Assembly: GCA_016219375.1 (NCBI GenBank)
Contig: JACRNC010000015.1
Span: forward strand, 310,001 to 374,000
DNA length: 64,000 nucleotides
Origin: Burkholderiales bacterium
GTDB taxonomy: Bacteria > Pseudomonadota > Gammaproteobacteria > Burkholderiales > Burkholderiaceae_C
Direction: 5' to 3'
Below the pieces are notes generated by a model, which was not told the DNA's origin, ran no database searches, and saw only the letters and a program-made list of their open reading frames with translations. This document shows, piece by piece, positions 51,882 through 60,455 of the stretch. The translations under genes were made by a program, and so were the position numbers. Numbering within the stretch: position 1 is the first letter of the stretch; every line of letters begins with the position of its first letter.

Positions 51882-54800
51882 GCGACCGGAGCTCCTGGCC
51901 GCGGGCGATGCGCCGGCGTCGTCCCCCGCGCCTTCATCGGCCTCCTACTGGATCGACGATTGCCTGGTCGGCCCCGATGCGTTCTATGCCCAGGCCTGCG
52001 ACCCGCGCAACAGCGTGGTAGTGGAGGCCTGCGCCGGCGCGGGCAAGACCTGGATGCTGGTCTCGCGCATCCTGCGTGCGCTGCTGGACGGCGTGCCGGC
52101 CCACGAGATCCTGGCCATCACCTTCACCCGCAAGGCCGCGGCCGAGATGCGCGAGCGGCTGATGGACTGGCTGCGCGACTTCGCCGCCGCGACGCCGGCC
52201 GCGCGCATCGAGGCCCTGGTGCAGCGTGGCCTGGATGCCGACGCCGCCCGGCAGCGCCAGGTCGACCTGGGTGCGCTCTATCGGCGCGTGCTGGAGCAGG
52301 GGCGCGCGGTGGAGATCCATACCTTTCACGGCTGGTTCTCACGCCTGCTGCGAGCCGCCCCGCTGGATCTGCTGGCCGAGATCGGCCTGCCGCCTGAGCC
52401 TGCGCTGATCGAGGAGACGGCCGAGCTGCGGCCCGAGCTGTGGCGCCGCTTCCTGGCGCGCGTCGATGCCGACGAGGCGCTGCGCGCAGACTATGCCCAG
52501 CTCATCCACGAGCTGGGCCGTGCGTCCACCGACGACTGGCTGGAAGCCGCGCTTGCGCGGCGCACCGAGATCGAGGCGTCCCAGCACGGCGGCAGCCTGG
52601 ATGCGAGCGTGGCTGCACCCGGTGACTGCAAGCCAGCGTGGGCCGGCGTGGATGCTGAAGCCGCGTTGGGCGGGGCCGAATGGTCGGGCCGGCTGATCGC
52701 TCTGGCCCGTGCCTGGGGCGCACACAAGAGCGCCACTGCGCAGAAACAGGCGGCGCAGCTGGAGCAGGCCGTGGCGCTGGCCGACGAGGCGTCGCGCTTC
52801 GACGAGGTGCGCAAGGCGCTCTTCACCGACAAGGGCGAGCCGCGCAAGAGGCTGCCCGAGCTGGCCGGCTGGCCCGCGCTGGCCGACGAGCTGCAGGACC
52901 TGGCCGAGCTGCGCGAGCAGCAGCGCGCCTGCCGGCTGCACGGCTGCATGGTGCGGCTGAGCGCGGTGCTGCTGCAGGCCTATGCAGCGCTCAAGCAGGA
53001 GCGCGGCCTGGCCGACATGGCCGACCTGGAGGCCGCCGCCGTGCGCCTGCTGCGCGATGCGACGCTGTCGGGCTGGGTGCAGGAGCGGCTGGATGCGCGC
53101 GTGCGCCAGGTGCTGATCGACGAATTCCAGGACACCAGCCCGCTGCAGTGGCAGGCGCTGCAGGCTTGGCTGGCCGGCTATGCCGGCGCCGGCGGGGGCC
53201 TGAGCGGGCGCGAGCCGCCGGGTGTGTTCATCGTCGGCGACCCCAAGCAGAGCATCTACCGCTTCCGCGGCGCCGAGCCGCGGGTGTTCTCCGCCGCCAG
53301 CGATTTCGTGGTGCATGGCCTGGGCGGCCGGCGCCTGGCCTGCGACCACACGCGGCGCAATGCCCCGGCGGTGCTGGCCTCGCTCAACGCCGTGTTTGCC
53401 GCAGCGGGAGAGGAGGGCGCCTTTGCCGGCTTCCGGCCGCACACCACCGCCTCGCAGGCAGTCGGGCGCGTGCGCGCGCTGCCGGTGATTGCACGAGCAC
53501 GCCCCGCCGCCAAGGGCAAGGCCGCGGAGGCGGCGGCGGCCGAGGGCGTGGACGACGCCCGCGAGGCCCAGCCCCCAAGTGGCCTGCCGCCGGTGGCCGA
53601 TGCCTGGCGCGACAGCCTGACCACTCCGCGCCTGCTGCCGGAAGAAGCCCTGCGCCTGCAGGAGGGCCGCCAGATCGCCGCGGCCATCGCCGAGCTGATC
53701 GCCGGCGGGCTGCGCGCGGGCGAGGTCTTCGTGCTCAGCCGCAAGCGCGAGCCGCTGCGCTGGGTGGCCCGCGCCCTGCGCGAGCGCGGCATCGACCACG
53801 TCGCGCCGGAGGACCGTGCGCTGCTGGATGCGCCCGAGGCACGGGACGTGATCGCGGTGCTGGACGCGCTGGTCTCGCCGGGCCACGACCTGTCGCTGGC
53901 GCATGCGCTGCGCTGCCCGCTCTTCGGTGCGACCGACGACGAGCTGATTGCGCTGTCCCGCCAGGCCCGCCCGGGCGGCTGGTGGGCCGCGCTGATGGCG
54001 ACACGCTGGGATGAGGGCGCGCAGCCCGCGCTGCACCGGGCGCAGACGCTGCTGCCGGGCTGGCAGGCCCTGGCGGCCCGCGTGCCGCCGCACGACTGGC
54101 TGGACCACATCGTGGCCGAGGGCCGCTGGCGCGAGCGCCTGGCCGCAGCGGTGGCCGACGCGCATCGCGCCTCGGCCCTGGCCCACCTGGACGCGGTGCT
54201 CAGCCAGGCCCTGGCCCTGGACGGCGGGCGCTATGCCACGCCCTATGGCTTCGTGCGTGCGCTCAAGCGCCAGCCGCTCAGCGTGCCGGCCCAGCAGCAG
54301 CCCGACGCGGTGCAGCTGCTGACGGTGCACGGCGCCAAGGGCCTGGAGGCGCGCGCGGTGTTCATTGCCGATGCCGACGGCGCGCCGCCCCGGCCGGATA
54401 CCTGCACGCTGCTCATCGACTGGCCGGTGGACGCCCTGCACCCGCTGCGCTGTGCCTTCGTGCGCAGCGAAAGCCGCCCGCCGCCGTCGCTGCGCCAGGT
54501 GATGGCCGAAGAAATCGACGCCCGCCGGCGCGAGGAGCTCAACGGCCTGTACGTGGCCATGACCCGCGCCCGTGAGCTGCTGGTCTTCAGCCGCATCGAG
54601 CCGCACCAGAAGACCGACGTGCCCAGCTGGTGGCAGCGCGTGGCCGACGCCGGCGCGGTGGAAGTGGAGCCCTGGGTGCCGCAGGCCGATGAGCCGCCCG
54701 CCGTGCAGGCCGGGCTGCCGCAGCCGCCCGAGCGGCCGCATGCCATCGAGCTGCCGGTGCTGCCGGCCTGGGAGCCGGCAAGGGGCGCAGCGATGGGCAA

Positions 54801-55398
54801 CGGTGGAGAGACGACGGGCGCCGTGAACACGGCCGGCGCAGGGAGCGCGTCCAGCGGCGACTCGCGCGTTGAGCCTGCTCGCGGCCCGGCCGGGGACATT
54901 GATGCTGCGGCCCCCACCGCCGCCGACCTGGGCCGCGCGGTACATCGCGTTCTGGAGCGACTGACCGCCTGGCCCGCCGCCTGGGACGCCGGGCGCATCC
55001 GCCCGGACTGGCTGGCGCGTGCCACCTGGCAGGCCGTGCGCGAACTGCGGCTGCCCGCCTCGGCCGCCGCCACGGTGCAGGCCCTGGCCCGCCCGCTGCT
55101 GGCCCGGCCTGAGCTCACCCGCTGGCTCGACCCGTCGCAGGTGGCCTGGGCCGGCAACGAGGTGGAGATCGTCCACGACGGCGAGCTGCTGCGCCTGGAC
55201 CGCCTGGTGGCCGTGGACACGCCCGCCGGGCGCGAATGGTGGGTGCTGGACTACAAGCTGGCTCACCGGCCGCAGGACGAGCCGCAGCTGCGGGTGCAGA
55301 TGGAGCGGTATCGACGTGCGGTGCAGGCCATGCAGCCCGGGGCGACCGTCCGGGCCGTGTTGATTGGCGGCGCAGGCGCGGCGGTGGTCGTAGGCTGA
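51874..55398 (+). CDS. AddA-like UvrD/RecB-family helicase-nuclease
   Basis: A 1174-residue SF1A helicase with a C-terminal nuclease. Motif I is ACAGAGKTWML (Lys58), Ia ITFTRKAAAEMRERL, II VLIDEFQDTSPLQW, III VGDPKQSIYRFRGAEP, V LTVHGAKGLEARAVF, and VI LYVAMTRARELLVFS. The nuclease domain has RLDRLVAVD and WWVLDYKLA (Asp1126, Lys1128). With the preceding AddB-like gene it forms a double-strand-break repair complex that unwinds and trims DNA ends for RecA. The ATG at 51874 with GAGGAA upstream is used; an ATG 5 codons earlier is in frame. Interdomain Ala-rich insertions occur near 540-570 and 970-1010. Confidence 0.9.
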   Translation: MDERPELLAAGDAPASSPAPSSASYWIDDCLVGPDAFYAQACDPRNSVVVEACAGAGKTWMLVSRILRALLDGVPAHEILAITFTRKAAAEMRERLMDWLRDFAAATPAARIEALVQRGLDADAARQRQVDLGALYRRVLEQGRAVEIHTFHGWFSRLLRAAPLDLLAEIGLPPEPALIEETAELRPELWRRFLARVDADEALRADYAQLIHELGRASTDDWLEAALARRTEIEASQHGGSLDASVAAPGDCKPAWAGVDAEAALGGAEWSGRLIALARAWGAHKSATAQKQAAQLEQAVALADEASRFDEVRKALFTDKGEPRKRLPELAGWPALADELQDLAELREQQRACRLHGCMVRLSAVLLQAYAALKQERGLADMADLEAAAVRLLRDATLSGWVQERLDARVRQVLIDEFQDTSPLQWQALQAWLAGYAGAGGGLSGREPPGVFIVGDPKQSIYRFRGAEPRVFSAASDFVVHGLGGRRLACDHTRRNAPAVLASLNAVFAAAGEEGAFAGFRPHTTASQAVGRVRALPVIARARPAAKGKAAEAAAAEGVDDAREAQPPSGLPPVADAWRDSLTTPRLLPEEALRLQEGRQIAAAIAELIAGGLRAGEVFVLSRKREPLRWVARALRERGIDHVAPEDRALLDAPEARDVIAVLDALVSPGHDLSLAHALRCPLFGATDDELIALSRQARPGGWWAALMATRWDEGAQPALHRAQTLLPGWQALAARVPPHDWLDHIVAEGRWRERLAAAVADAHRASALAHLDAVLSQALALDGGRYATPYGFVRALKRQPLSVPAQQQPDAVQLLTVHGAKGLEARAVFIADADGAPPRPDTCTLLIDWPVDALHPLRCAFVRSESRPPPSLRQVMAEEIDARRREELNGLYVAMTRARELLVFSRIEPHQKTDVPSWWQRVADAGAVEVEPWVPQADEPPAVQAGLPQPPERPHAIELPVLPAWEPARGAAMGNGGETTGAVNTAGAGSASSGDSRVEPARGPAGDIDAAAPTAADLGRAVHRVLERLTAWPAAWDAGRIRPDWLARATWQAVRELRLPASAAATVQALARPLLARPELTRWLDPSQVAWAGNEVEIVHDGELLRLDRLVAVDTPAGREWWVLDYKLAHRPQDEPQLRVQMERYRRAVQAMQPGATVRAVLIGGAGAAVVVG

Positions 55399-55424
55399 GC
55401 CGCTCGTTTACGGCCTGGCGCACA

Positions 55425-55448
55425 TATACTTCCACATATATTTGTGGA
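55425..55448 (+). promoter_or_regulatory. Toxin-antitoxin promoter -10 and palindromic operator
   Basis: TATACT (55425-55430) is a good -10. Directly after it is TCCACA-TATATT-TGTGGA (55431-55448), a perfect inverted repeat that overlaps the GGAGG ribosome binding site of the antitoxin gene. This suits negative autoregulation by the ribbon-helix-helix antitoxin. Confidence 0.65.
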
Positions 55449-55457
55449 GGCATGGTG

Positions 55458-55691
55458 ATGTCCCAAGTCACGCTCTACCTGGACGACGAAACGGACGCGC
55501 TCCTGGCTACAGCCGCAGAGCGCTCGGGGCTGTCCAAGAGCCGATGGGTGGCACAGGCCATCCGGCACCACGCCGCCCAGGAGTGGCCCCAGGCATGCCT
55601 GCAGCTGGCTGGCGCGTTCCCCGACTTTCCTCTGCGCGGCCAGGCCGACGGATCGACGCTGCCGGCTGACGTGCAGCGGGTGGGGTTCTGA
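55458..55691 (+). CDS. Ribbon-helix-helix antitoxin (VapB/CopG-like)
   Basis: A 77-residue protein. The N-terminal ribbon-helix-helix domain (QVTLYLDDETDALLATAAERSG, SKSRWVAQAIRHHA) should bind the palindrome just upstream. The C-terminal part (about 45-77), with hydrophobic and acidic residues, would wrap the PIN toxin. The ATG at 55458 lies 7 bases after GGAGG; the ATG at 55452 is too close to it. The stop overlaps the toxin start (TGATG). Confidence 0.85.
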   Translation: MSQVTLYLDDETDALLATAAERSGLSKSRWVAQAIRHHAAQEWPQACLQLAGAFPDFPLRGQADGSTLPADVQRVGF

Positions 55692-56104
55692 TGTTCGCGC
55701 TGGACACGAACACCATCAGCTATTACTTCCGCGGAACCGCTTCCGTGGTGTCCCGCATGCAGTCGATGCCGCCGGCTCTGCTCACCGTGCCCAGCGTGGT
55801 CGCGTACGAACTGCGCTATGGGCTGATGCGCTTGCCGCCGGAGGCTGCAAAGCCGCGCCTGGAGGCCCTTGCTCAACTGCTGGGCGCGCTGCGTGTACTG
55901 GAGTTCGACGATGCCTGCGCGCAGGCGGCGGCGGTTCTGAGCGCTCAGCTGGAAGCGCGGGGCATGCCGATCGGGCCTCACGACGTGCTCATTGCCGCTA
56001 CCGCATTGCGTCATGGTGCCGCTCTGGTGACCCGCGACATCAGCGAGTTCTCGCGGGTGCAGGGGTTGCAGGTCGTCAACTGGCACGACGACACCCCGGC
56101 CTGA
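55691..56104 (+). CDS. vapC: PIN-domain toxin VapC
   Basis: A 137-residue PIN-domain ribonuclease. The acidic metal site is complete: Asp5 in LDTNTISYY, Glu40 in VAYELRYGL, Asp98 in GPHDVLIAA, and Asp116 in VTRDISEF. VapC toxins cut initiator tRNA or other RNAs when freed from their antitoxin. It is coupled to the upstream antitoxin by a one-base overlap. A hairpin terminator follows. The module sits between DNA-repair and transporter genes, and its A+T-rich promoter stands out from the flanks, which hints at transfer. Confidence 0.92.
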   Translation: MFALDTNTISYYFRGTASVVSRMQSMPPALLTVPSVVAYELRYGLMRLPPEAAKPRLEALAQLLGALRVLEFDDACAQAAAVLSAQLEARGMPIGPHDVLIAATALRHGAALVTRDISEFSRVQGLQVVNWHDDTPA

Positions 56105-56122
56105 CGGGGCAGTCATCAACGG

Positions 56123-56148
56123 CAAGGGCGGCCCGCAGGCCGCCCTTG
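56123..56148. terminator. Bidirectional hairpin between vapC and ABC transporter gene
   Basis: CAAGGGCGGCC-CGCA-GGCCGCCCTTG is a perfect 11-bp stem with a 4-base loop in the 79-bp convergent gap. The A/T pairs at its base could serve either strand as a short U-tract, but no long T-run is present. Confidence 0.6.
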
Positions 56149-56183
56149 TCGCCATCAAGAGGCGCGAAGCTGCCTGGTTTGCC

Positions 56184-58118
56184 TCAAGCGGCTTGGCCTG
56201 CCGCCGGGCCTGCGGCGGCCGGCGCCACCGGCGCATCGTTGGCCGCCTGGCCGCCGACCATCTCGCGGAAGAGGGGCTGGCGGGCCAGCAGTTCGTCCAC
56301 CGTGCCGCTGTCCACCACCTCGCCGGCCACCATCAGCACGACGCGGTCGAAGTGCGACAGCAGGCTCATGCGGTGGACGGAGGCGACCAGGCAGGCGTCC
56401 GGGAAGGCCTTGTCGAGGCGGTGCAGGACCTGGCCTTCGGTCAGCGGGTCCAGCGCGCTGGTGGGCTCGTCCAGCAGCAGCACCGAGCTGTCCTGGGCCG
56501 CCAGCACGCCGCGGGCCAGGCACAGGCGCTGGCGCTGGCCGCCTGAAAGGTTGGAGCCGCCCTCGGGGATGGAGGTGTCCAGGCCCTGCGGCATGCCCGA
56601 GAGCACGGTGTCGAAGCTGCTGATCTGCGCGGCCTTGAGCAGCGTCTCGTCGCTGTGCGGCAGGTCGAAGGCGATGTTCTCGCGCACGGTGGCTTCGAAG
56701 ACCTCGGCCTCCTGCGGGATCAGGGTGGCATAGCGGCCGATGTGGCGCATGCCCAGCGGGGCGACGCCGTCGACTTCGACATGGCCGCTCTGCGGCTCAT
56801 AGAGGCCGGCCAGCACGCGCAGCAGGGTGCTCTTGCCGGAGCCGCTGGGGCCGACCAGGGCGACGCGCTCGCCGCGGTGCAGGCTGAGCTTGACGCGCTT
56901 GAGGCCACCGCGCTCGGCCTCGGGCGCGTGTTCGCCGCCGGCATGGCGGAAGGACAGCTCGCGCAGGTCCAGGCGCTGCCAGTCGCGGTTGGCACCCAGC
57001 AGGGCGGGGACGATGTCCGCACCCGGGCCGGCGGCCTCCTCGATGTGCAGGTCCTGGCGCTGCGGGGCGTTCCAGATCGGCTCGGCCGAGGCGAAGTCGG
57101 TGCGCACGCGGGCGAAGTTCTGGAAGTTGGCCGCCAGCGAGCCGATCACGCCGCCGGCCTGGTTGGCGTACTGGTAGACCATGAACAGGTTGCCCAGCAG
57201 CAGTGCGCCGATGCTGTGGCTGTGCCAGGCGTAGGCGGCGACCAGGCCCCAGCTGAGCGCGGCGGTCATCAGGTCCACCGCGCACCACTTCCATTCGGTC
57301 ATGACGATGCTGCGCTTGAGCGGCGCGAACACGGCATCCAGCCGGTTGCCCAGCAGGCGGCGGGTGCTGGCCTGCAGGCGCAGGCTCATCACGGTGGAGA
57401 TGTTGGACAGGTAGTCCAGCAGGCCCGAGGCATAGCGGCGCTCGGCGGCGTTTTCTTCCACTGCCACGCGCATCAGGGCGCGGTCGAAGGCGATGATCAC
57501 TGCGCCGATGCCGATGTAGCCCAGCAGCGCCAGGCCGCCGGCCAGGTGCGACAGCAGCAGCAGGGCGATCAGCGGGCCGAACAGGTTGACCGCGTTCTGC
57601 AGGTAGATGAACTGGTTCTGCGTGAAGTCGGCCAGCGCGTGCGTGGCCTGGCCCATGCGGTGCTGCAGCTCGCCGCAGTGGTGCTTGTCATGCCAGGCCA
57701 GCGGCGCGCGCACCAGCCGGGTGTAGAGCGCATCGGCCATCGACTTGCGCACGCGCACGCCCACGGTGCGCTCCAGCACGCGGCCCGGGCCGTGCAGCGA
57801 CCAGGTCAGCACATAGATGCCCAGGATGCCGGCCACCCACCAGGCGGCACCACCGACGCTGCCGCCGCCCTTCTGGATGGCGTTGATGGCCTGCGCAGCC
57901 ATGAAGGGCACCAGCAGCTTGACCACCTGCGACAGCGTCAGCAGCGTGGTGGACGCCACCAGCCGGCCGCGCGAGCCGGCGGCATGGAACCACACGTTGC
58001 GGTAGAGCCCCAGCACGCTGCGCGAGGCGGTGGCCACCTGGGCGGCGTCGGGCGGTGCGGCGGGTGCCTCGGCAGGCAGTTCACCGAAGCGGGAGGGCAG
58101 GACGGAGGCAGTGGTCAT
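56184..58118 (-). CDS. ABC exporter (fused permease-ATPase)
   Basis: A 644-residue type IV ABC half-transporter. The transmembrane domain (about 40-340, about six segments) is followed by the ATPase domain with Walker A GPSGSGKST, the signature LSGGQRQRLCLARG, Walker B VLLLDEP and the switch His in VASVHRM. It works as a homodimer. The substrate is unknown: lipid, peptide or drug export are all possible. The ATG at 58118 is the first methionine near the domain; a TTG three codons earlier is in frame. It stands alone, convergent with vapC. Confidence 0.9.
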   Translation of the reverse strand: MTTASVLPSRFGELPAEAPAAPPDAAQVATASRSVLGLYRNVWFHAAGSRGRLVASTTLLTLSQVVKLLVPFMAAQAINAIQKGGGSVGGAAWWVAGILGIYVLTWSLHGPGRVLERTVGVRVRKSMADALYTRLVRAPLAWHDKHHCGELQHRMGQATHALADFTQNQFIYLQNAVNLFGPLIALLLLSHLAGGLALLGYIGIGAVIIAFDRALMRVAVEENAAERRYASGLLDYLSNISTVMSLRLQASTRRLLGNRLDAVFAPLKRSIVMTEWKWCAVDLMTAALSWGLVAAYAWHSHSIGALLLGNLFMVYQYANQAGGVIGSLAANFQNFARVRTDFASAEPIWNAPQRQDLHIEEAAGPGADIVPALLGANRDWQRLDLRELSFRHAGGEHAPEAERGGLKRVKLSLHRGERVALVGPSGSGKSTLLRVLAGLYEPQSGHVEVDGVAPLGMRHIGRYATLIPQEAEVFEATVRENIAFDLPHSDETLLKAAQISSFDTVLSGMPQGLDTSIPEGGSNLSGGQRQRLCLARGVLAAQDSSVLLLDEPTSALDPLTEGQVLHRLDKAFPDACLVASVHRMSLLSHFDRVVLMVAGEVVDSGTVDELLARQPLFREMVGGQAANDAPVAPAAAGPAAGQAA

Positions 58119-58230
58119 CGGCGTCAACAGGGCAGCGGGGGCGGCAGTCCGAAATTGGACCGCACCGCTTCTCCCGCGCTAAGCAGGAACAACGGTCGGA
58201 CAGCGCAGCAGTTGACGCGATGGGGGTCTT

Positions 58231-58590
58231 TTACAAGAGCTTCTGGGCGCTTTGGCGCGTAACGGTGTGGAACGCTTCTCGGCCTGCGGCCGGGACGGCT
58301 GTGTCGGGCTGTATCGGTTCTCCGGCGGCAGGTGGCGCGGCCTCGCCGGGCGGGTCGTTCTTGAAGGCGCCACGCAGGTTGAAGACGGCCAGGAAGACCT
58401 GCAGCGTGATCAGCGCCCAGGCGCGGGTGTGCAGGCCCCAGACCACCCACAGCACATTGCTGGCCAGGAAGAGCCAGAAGCCCACCGCGCGCTTGCGCGG
58501 CTGGCGTGAGCCGACCAGCCAGGCGGCCACCACGGTGACCACCATCGCCGGCCATTGCAGGGCGTCGAGCAGGGCGGCGGCATCCGGCAT
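58231..58590 (-). CDS. Small membrane protein of unknown function
   Basis: A 119-residue protein with three hydrophobic segments: QWPAMVVTVVAAWLVGS, AVGFWLFLASNVLWVVWGL, and WALITLQVFLAVFNLRGAF. The pattern (Asn-x2-Trp-x2-Trp-Gly then Asn-Leu-Arg-Gly) recalls small PQ-loop/SemiSWEET-like or PnuC-like proteins, but I cannot assign it. The C-terminus is soluble and Pro/Ala-rich. It follows the AI-2E transporter gene by 34 bp on the same strand, so they may share an operon. The ATG at 58590 lacks a clear ribosome binding site. Confidence 0.6.
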   Translation of the reverse strand: MPDAAALLDALQWPAMVVTVVAAWLVGSRQPRKRAVGFWLFLASNVLWVVWGLHTRAWALITLQVFLAVFNLRGAFKNDPPGEAAPPAAGEPIQPDTAVPAAGREAFHTVTRQSAQKLL

Positions 58591-58624
58591 GGGCAGCGAA
58601 GGGGCGAGAGCGGGTGTGAGCGTG

Positions 58625-60103
58625 TCAGCCGACACGGGCGGCCGGGGCGGCGCGCTTGCGGCTGCGCAGCAGCGAGCGCAGCGACGGCGCATTGGGCGGC
58701 TGCCCCTCCAGGTAGCCGCAGATCACCTTGAGGCTGCGCGTGCGCTTGGCCACCGTGCGCAGCGCCAGCAGCATCGGCACGGCCAGCAGCGCGCCGGCCA
58801 CGCCCCACAGCCAGCCCCACAGCATGATGGACAGCGACACCGACAGCGGGCTCAGCAGCAGCCGCCGGCCCAGCACCCAGGGCGTCAGCAGCGTGCCCTC
58901 CACCAGATGGATGGCAAAGAAAACCGCCGCCGGCACGGCGGTCATGGCGGTCAGGCCGTATGTGAGCACGCCGGCCAGCAGCAGGATGCCGGCCATCAGC
59001 ACCGGGCCGACATAGGGCATGAAGTTCAGCATGCCGGCCAGCACGCCCCACAGCAGCGGGTTGGGCATGCCCAGGGCGGCCATCGCCGCCGCGGTGGCCA
59101 CGCCCAGGCCGAGGTTGATGATGCCCATCGTGCCCAGGAAGAGGCCGATCTCGCGCTCGGCCTGGCGCAGGCCGCACAGCAGCAGCGCCCGCGCCCGGGT
59201 GCGCGGGATGGCCTGCACCGTGCGCATCAGCAGCCAGTGCTGCGAGCCGAGCAGGAAGAGCAGCAGCACGATGGTGGCCGCGGCCGAGGCGCCCAGCGAC
59301 GCCAGTTGCGAGACCACCGCGCGGGTGATGGTGTAGCCCTCGCTGGCCAGCTTTTCGTGGATGGGGTCGGCCGGCGGCGGTGCGGCGGTGGCCCGGCGCG
59401 GCTGGCGCAGCACGGGCGGCGGCTCGAAGCCCGGCAGGTTGCTGCGCGCGCGGTCCACCGTGTCGATCAGCTGCCGCAGCGTGGCCGGCGCCCGGTCCCA
59501 CCACTGCGCCGCCGGGCCTGCCACGAAGCTGCCCAGCACGCCCACGGCCAGCAGCAGCGCTCCTACCAGCAGCGCGGCGGCCGCCATGTCGGGCACGCCG
59601 GCCTTGCGCAGTGCGCGCTGGGGCGGTGCAAGGACGAAGCTCAGCACCACGGCCAGCGTGGCCGGCAGCAGCAGCACCTTGGCGAACTTGATCAGCGCCA
59701 GCACGGCCAGCACCAGCAGCCACTTCTGCGCGGCGGTGGCGCGGGGGGCGACGGTGACCGGCGCGGACGGAACGGCCCCGACGGCGCCAGCGCCTCCTAC
59801 GCCCGCCACCCCGGGCGCAGCAGCGGGCGATGGAGACGGCGCGCAGCCTGGGGCGACCGCAGGCGCTGGATCCCCCGATGCCTCCGGCTGCGACGACGGT
59901 GCGGGCCAAGGCGCCGCCCCTGCGGCCAGCGGCTGGGGGACGGCCGCAGGCGTGCCGGCCAGCTCCGCCAGGCCCATCAAGGCCGGGGCGGGCGGCGCAG
60001 CGGCCGCATCGCCCAAGTCCGAGCGCAAGCCCGAGCGGCCAGCGCCGGCTGTCTGCGCAGGCGCCATCGGCGGCTCGGCAAGGCTGGCGGCCGGATCGGA
60101 CAT
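58625..60103 (-). CDS. AI-2E family transporter
   Basis: A 492-residue membrane protein of the AI-2E exporter/PerM family (PF01594). About eight transmembrane segments begin near residue 128, with the family motifs GMPNPLLWGVLAGMLNFMPYVGP and HLVEGTLLTPWVLGRR. Members export autoinducer-2-like molecules or act as Na+/H+ antiporters; the role here is unknown. The first ~125 residues are a Pro/Ala/Gly-rich cytoplasmic stretch absent from most homologues, so the true start could be downstream, though codon use stays coding-like. Confidence 0.85.
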   Translation of the reverse strand: MSDPAASLAEPPMAPAQTAGAGRSGLRSDLGDAAAAPPAPALMGLAELAGTPAAVPQPLAAGAAPWPAPSSQPEASGDPAPAVAPGCAPSPSPAAAPGVAGVGGAGAVGAVPSAPVTVAPRATAAQKWLLVLAVLALIKFAKVLLLPATLAVVLSFVLAPPQRALRKAGVPDMAAAALLVGALLLAVGVLGSFVAGPAAQWWDRAPATLRQLIDTVDRARSNLPGFEPPPVLRQPRRATAAPPPADPIHEKLASEGYTITRAVVSQLASLGASAAATIVLLLFLLGSQHWLLMRTVQAIPRTRARALLLCGLRQAEREIGLFLGTMGIINLGLGVATAAAMAALGMPNPLLWGVLAGMLNFMPYVGPVLMAGILLLAGVLTYGLTAMTAVPAAVFFAIHLVEGTLLTPWVLGRRLLLSPLSVSLSIMLWGWLWGVAGALLAVPMLLALRTVAKRTRSLKVICGYLEGQPPNAPSLRSLLRSRKRAAPAARVG

Positions 60104-60154
60104 GGTGCGGGCGGCGGGTGCGGGCGGGTGGGCGAGTACGGGTAGGGCGCCGGC

Positions 60155-60292
60155 TCAGCGGTGCCAGCCCACGGGGACGTAGCCGGCTGCCGTGGCTGGC
60201 GCACCGAAGGCGAACCGACGCTCGGCCGAGGGCTGGCAGGCGACAAGCACGGCCGCCGCCGCGGCGACCATGAGGATGGTTTTGGGGTCCAT
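60155..60292 (-). CDS. Very small predicted lipoprotein
   Basis: A 45-residue frame: MDPKT, a hydrophobic core and the lipobox VLVAC, with a mature part of only 26 residues (QPSAERRFAFGAPATAAGYV...). It lies 51 bp upstream of the AI-2E transporter gene on the same strand. The family was not recognised. The longer open frame reaching 60538 is unlikely because it runs opposite and into the deacetylase gene. Its shortness makes this call uncertain. Confidence 0.4.
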   Translation of the reverse strand: MDPKTILMVAAAAAVLVACQPSAERRFAFGAPATAAGYVPVGWHR

Positions 60293-60455
60293 GACGCAGG
60301 CTTGCGGAAGAACGCGGCGCACATCTGCCGCGCGGCATGTTCGGCAAGCCCGATGCCCGTGGTGGCATGTGTTTGTGGGCCTGGGCGCAGTGGTGCTGTC
60401 AGCCTGGCGGCTGGCATAGCTATTGCGTCCACCGCTGGTTCTGCGCAGCCCTGCA

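Noticed and set aside
49017..56104. AddAB-like pair plus VapBC as an anti-phage defence island
   Set aside because: The helicase-nuclease genes look like housekeeping repair genes next to trxA/rho. There is no integrase, methylase or other defence gene, so a two-gene toxin module alone does not support an island.
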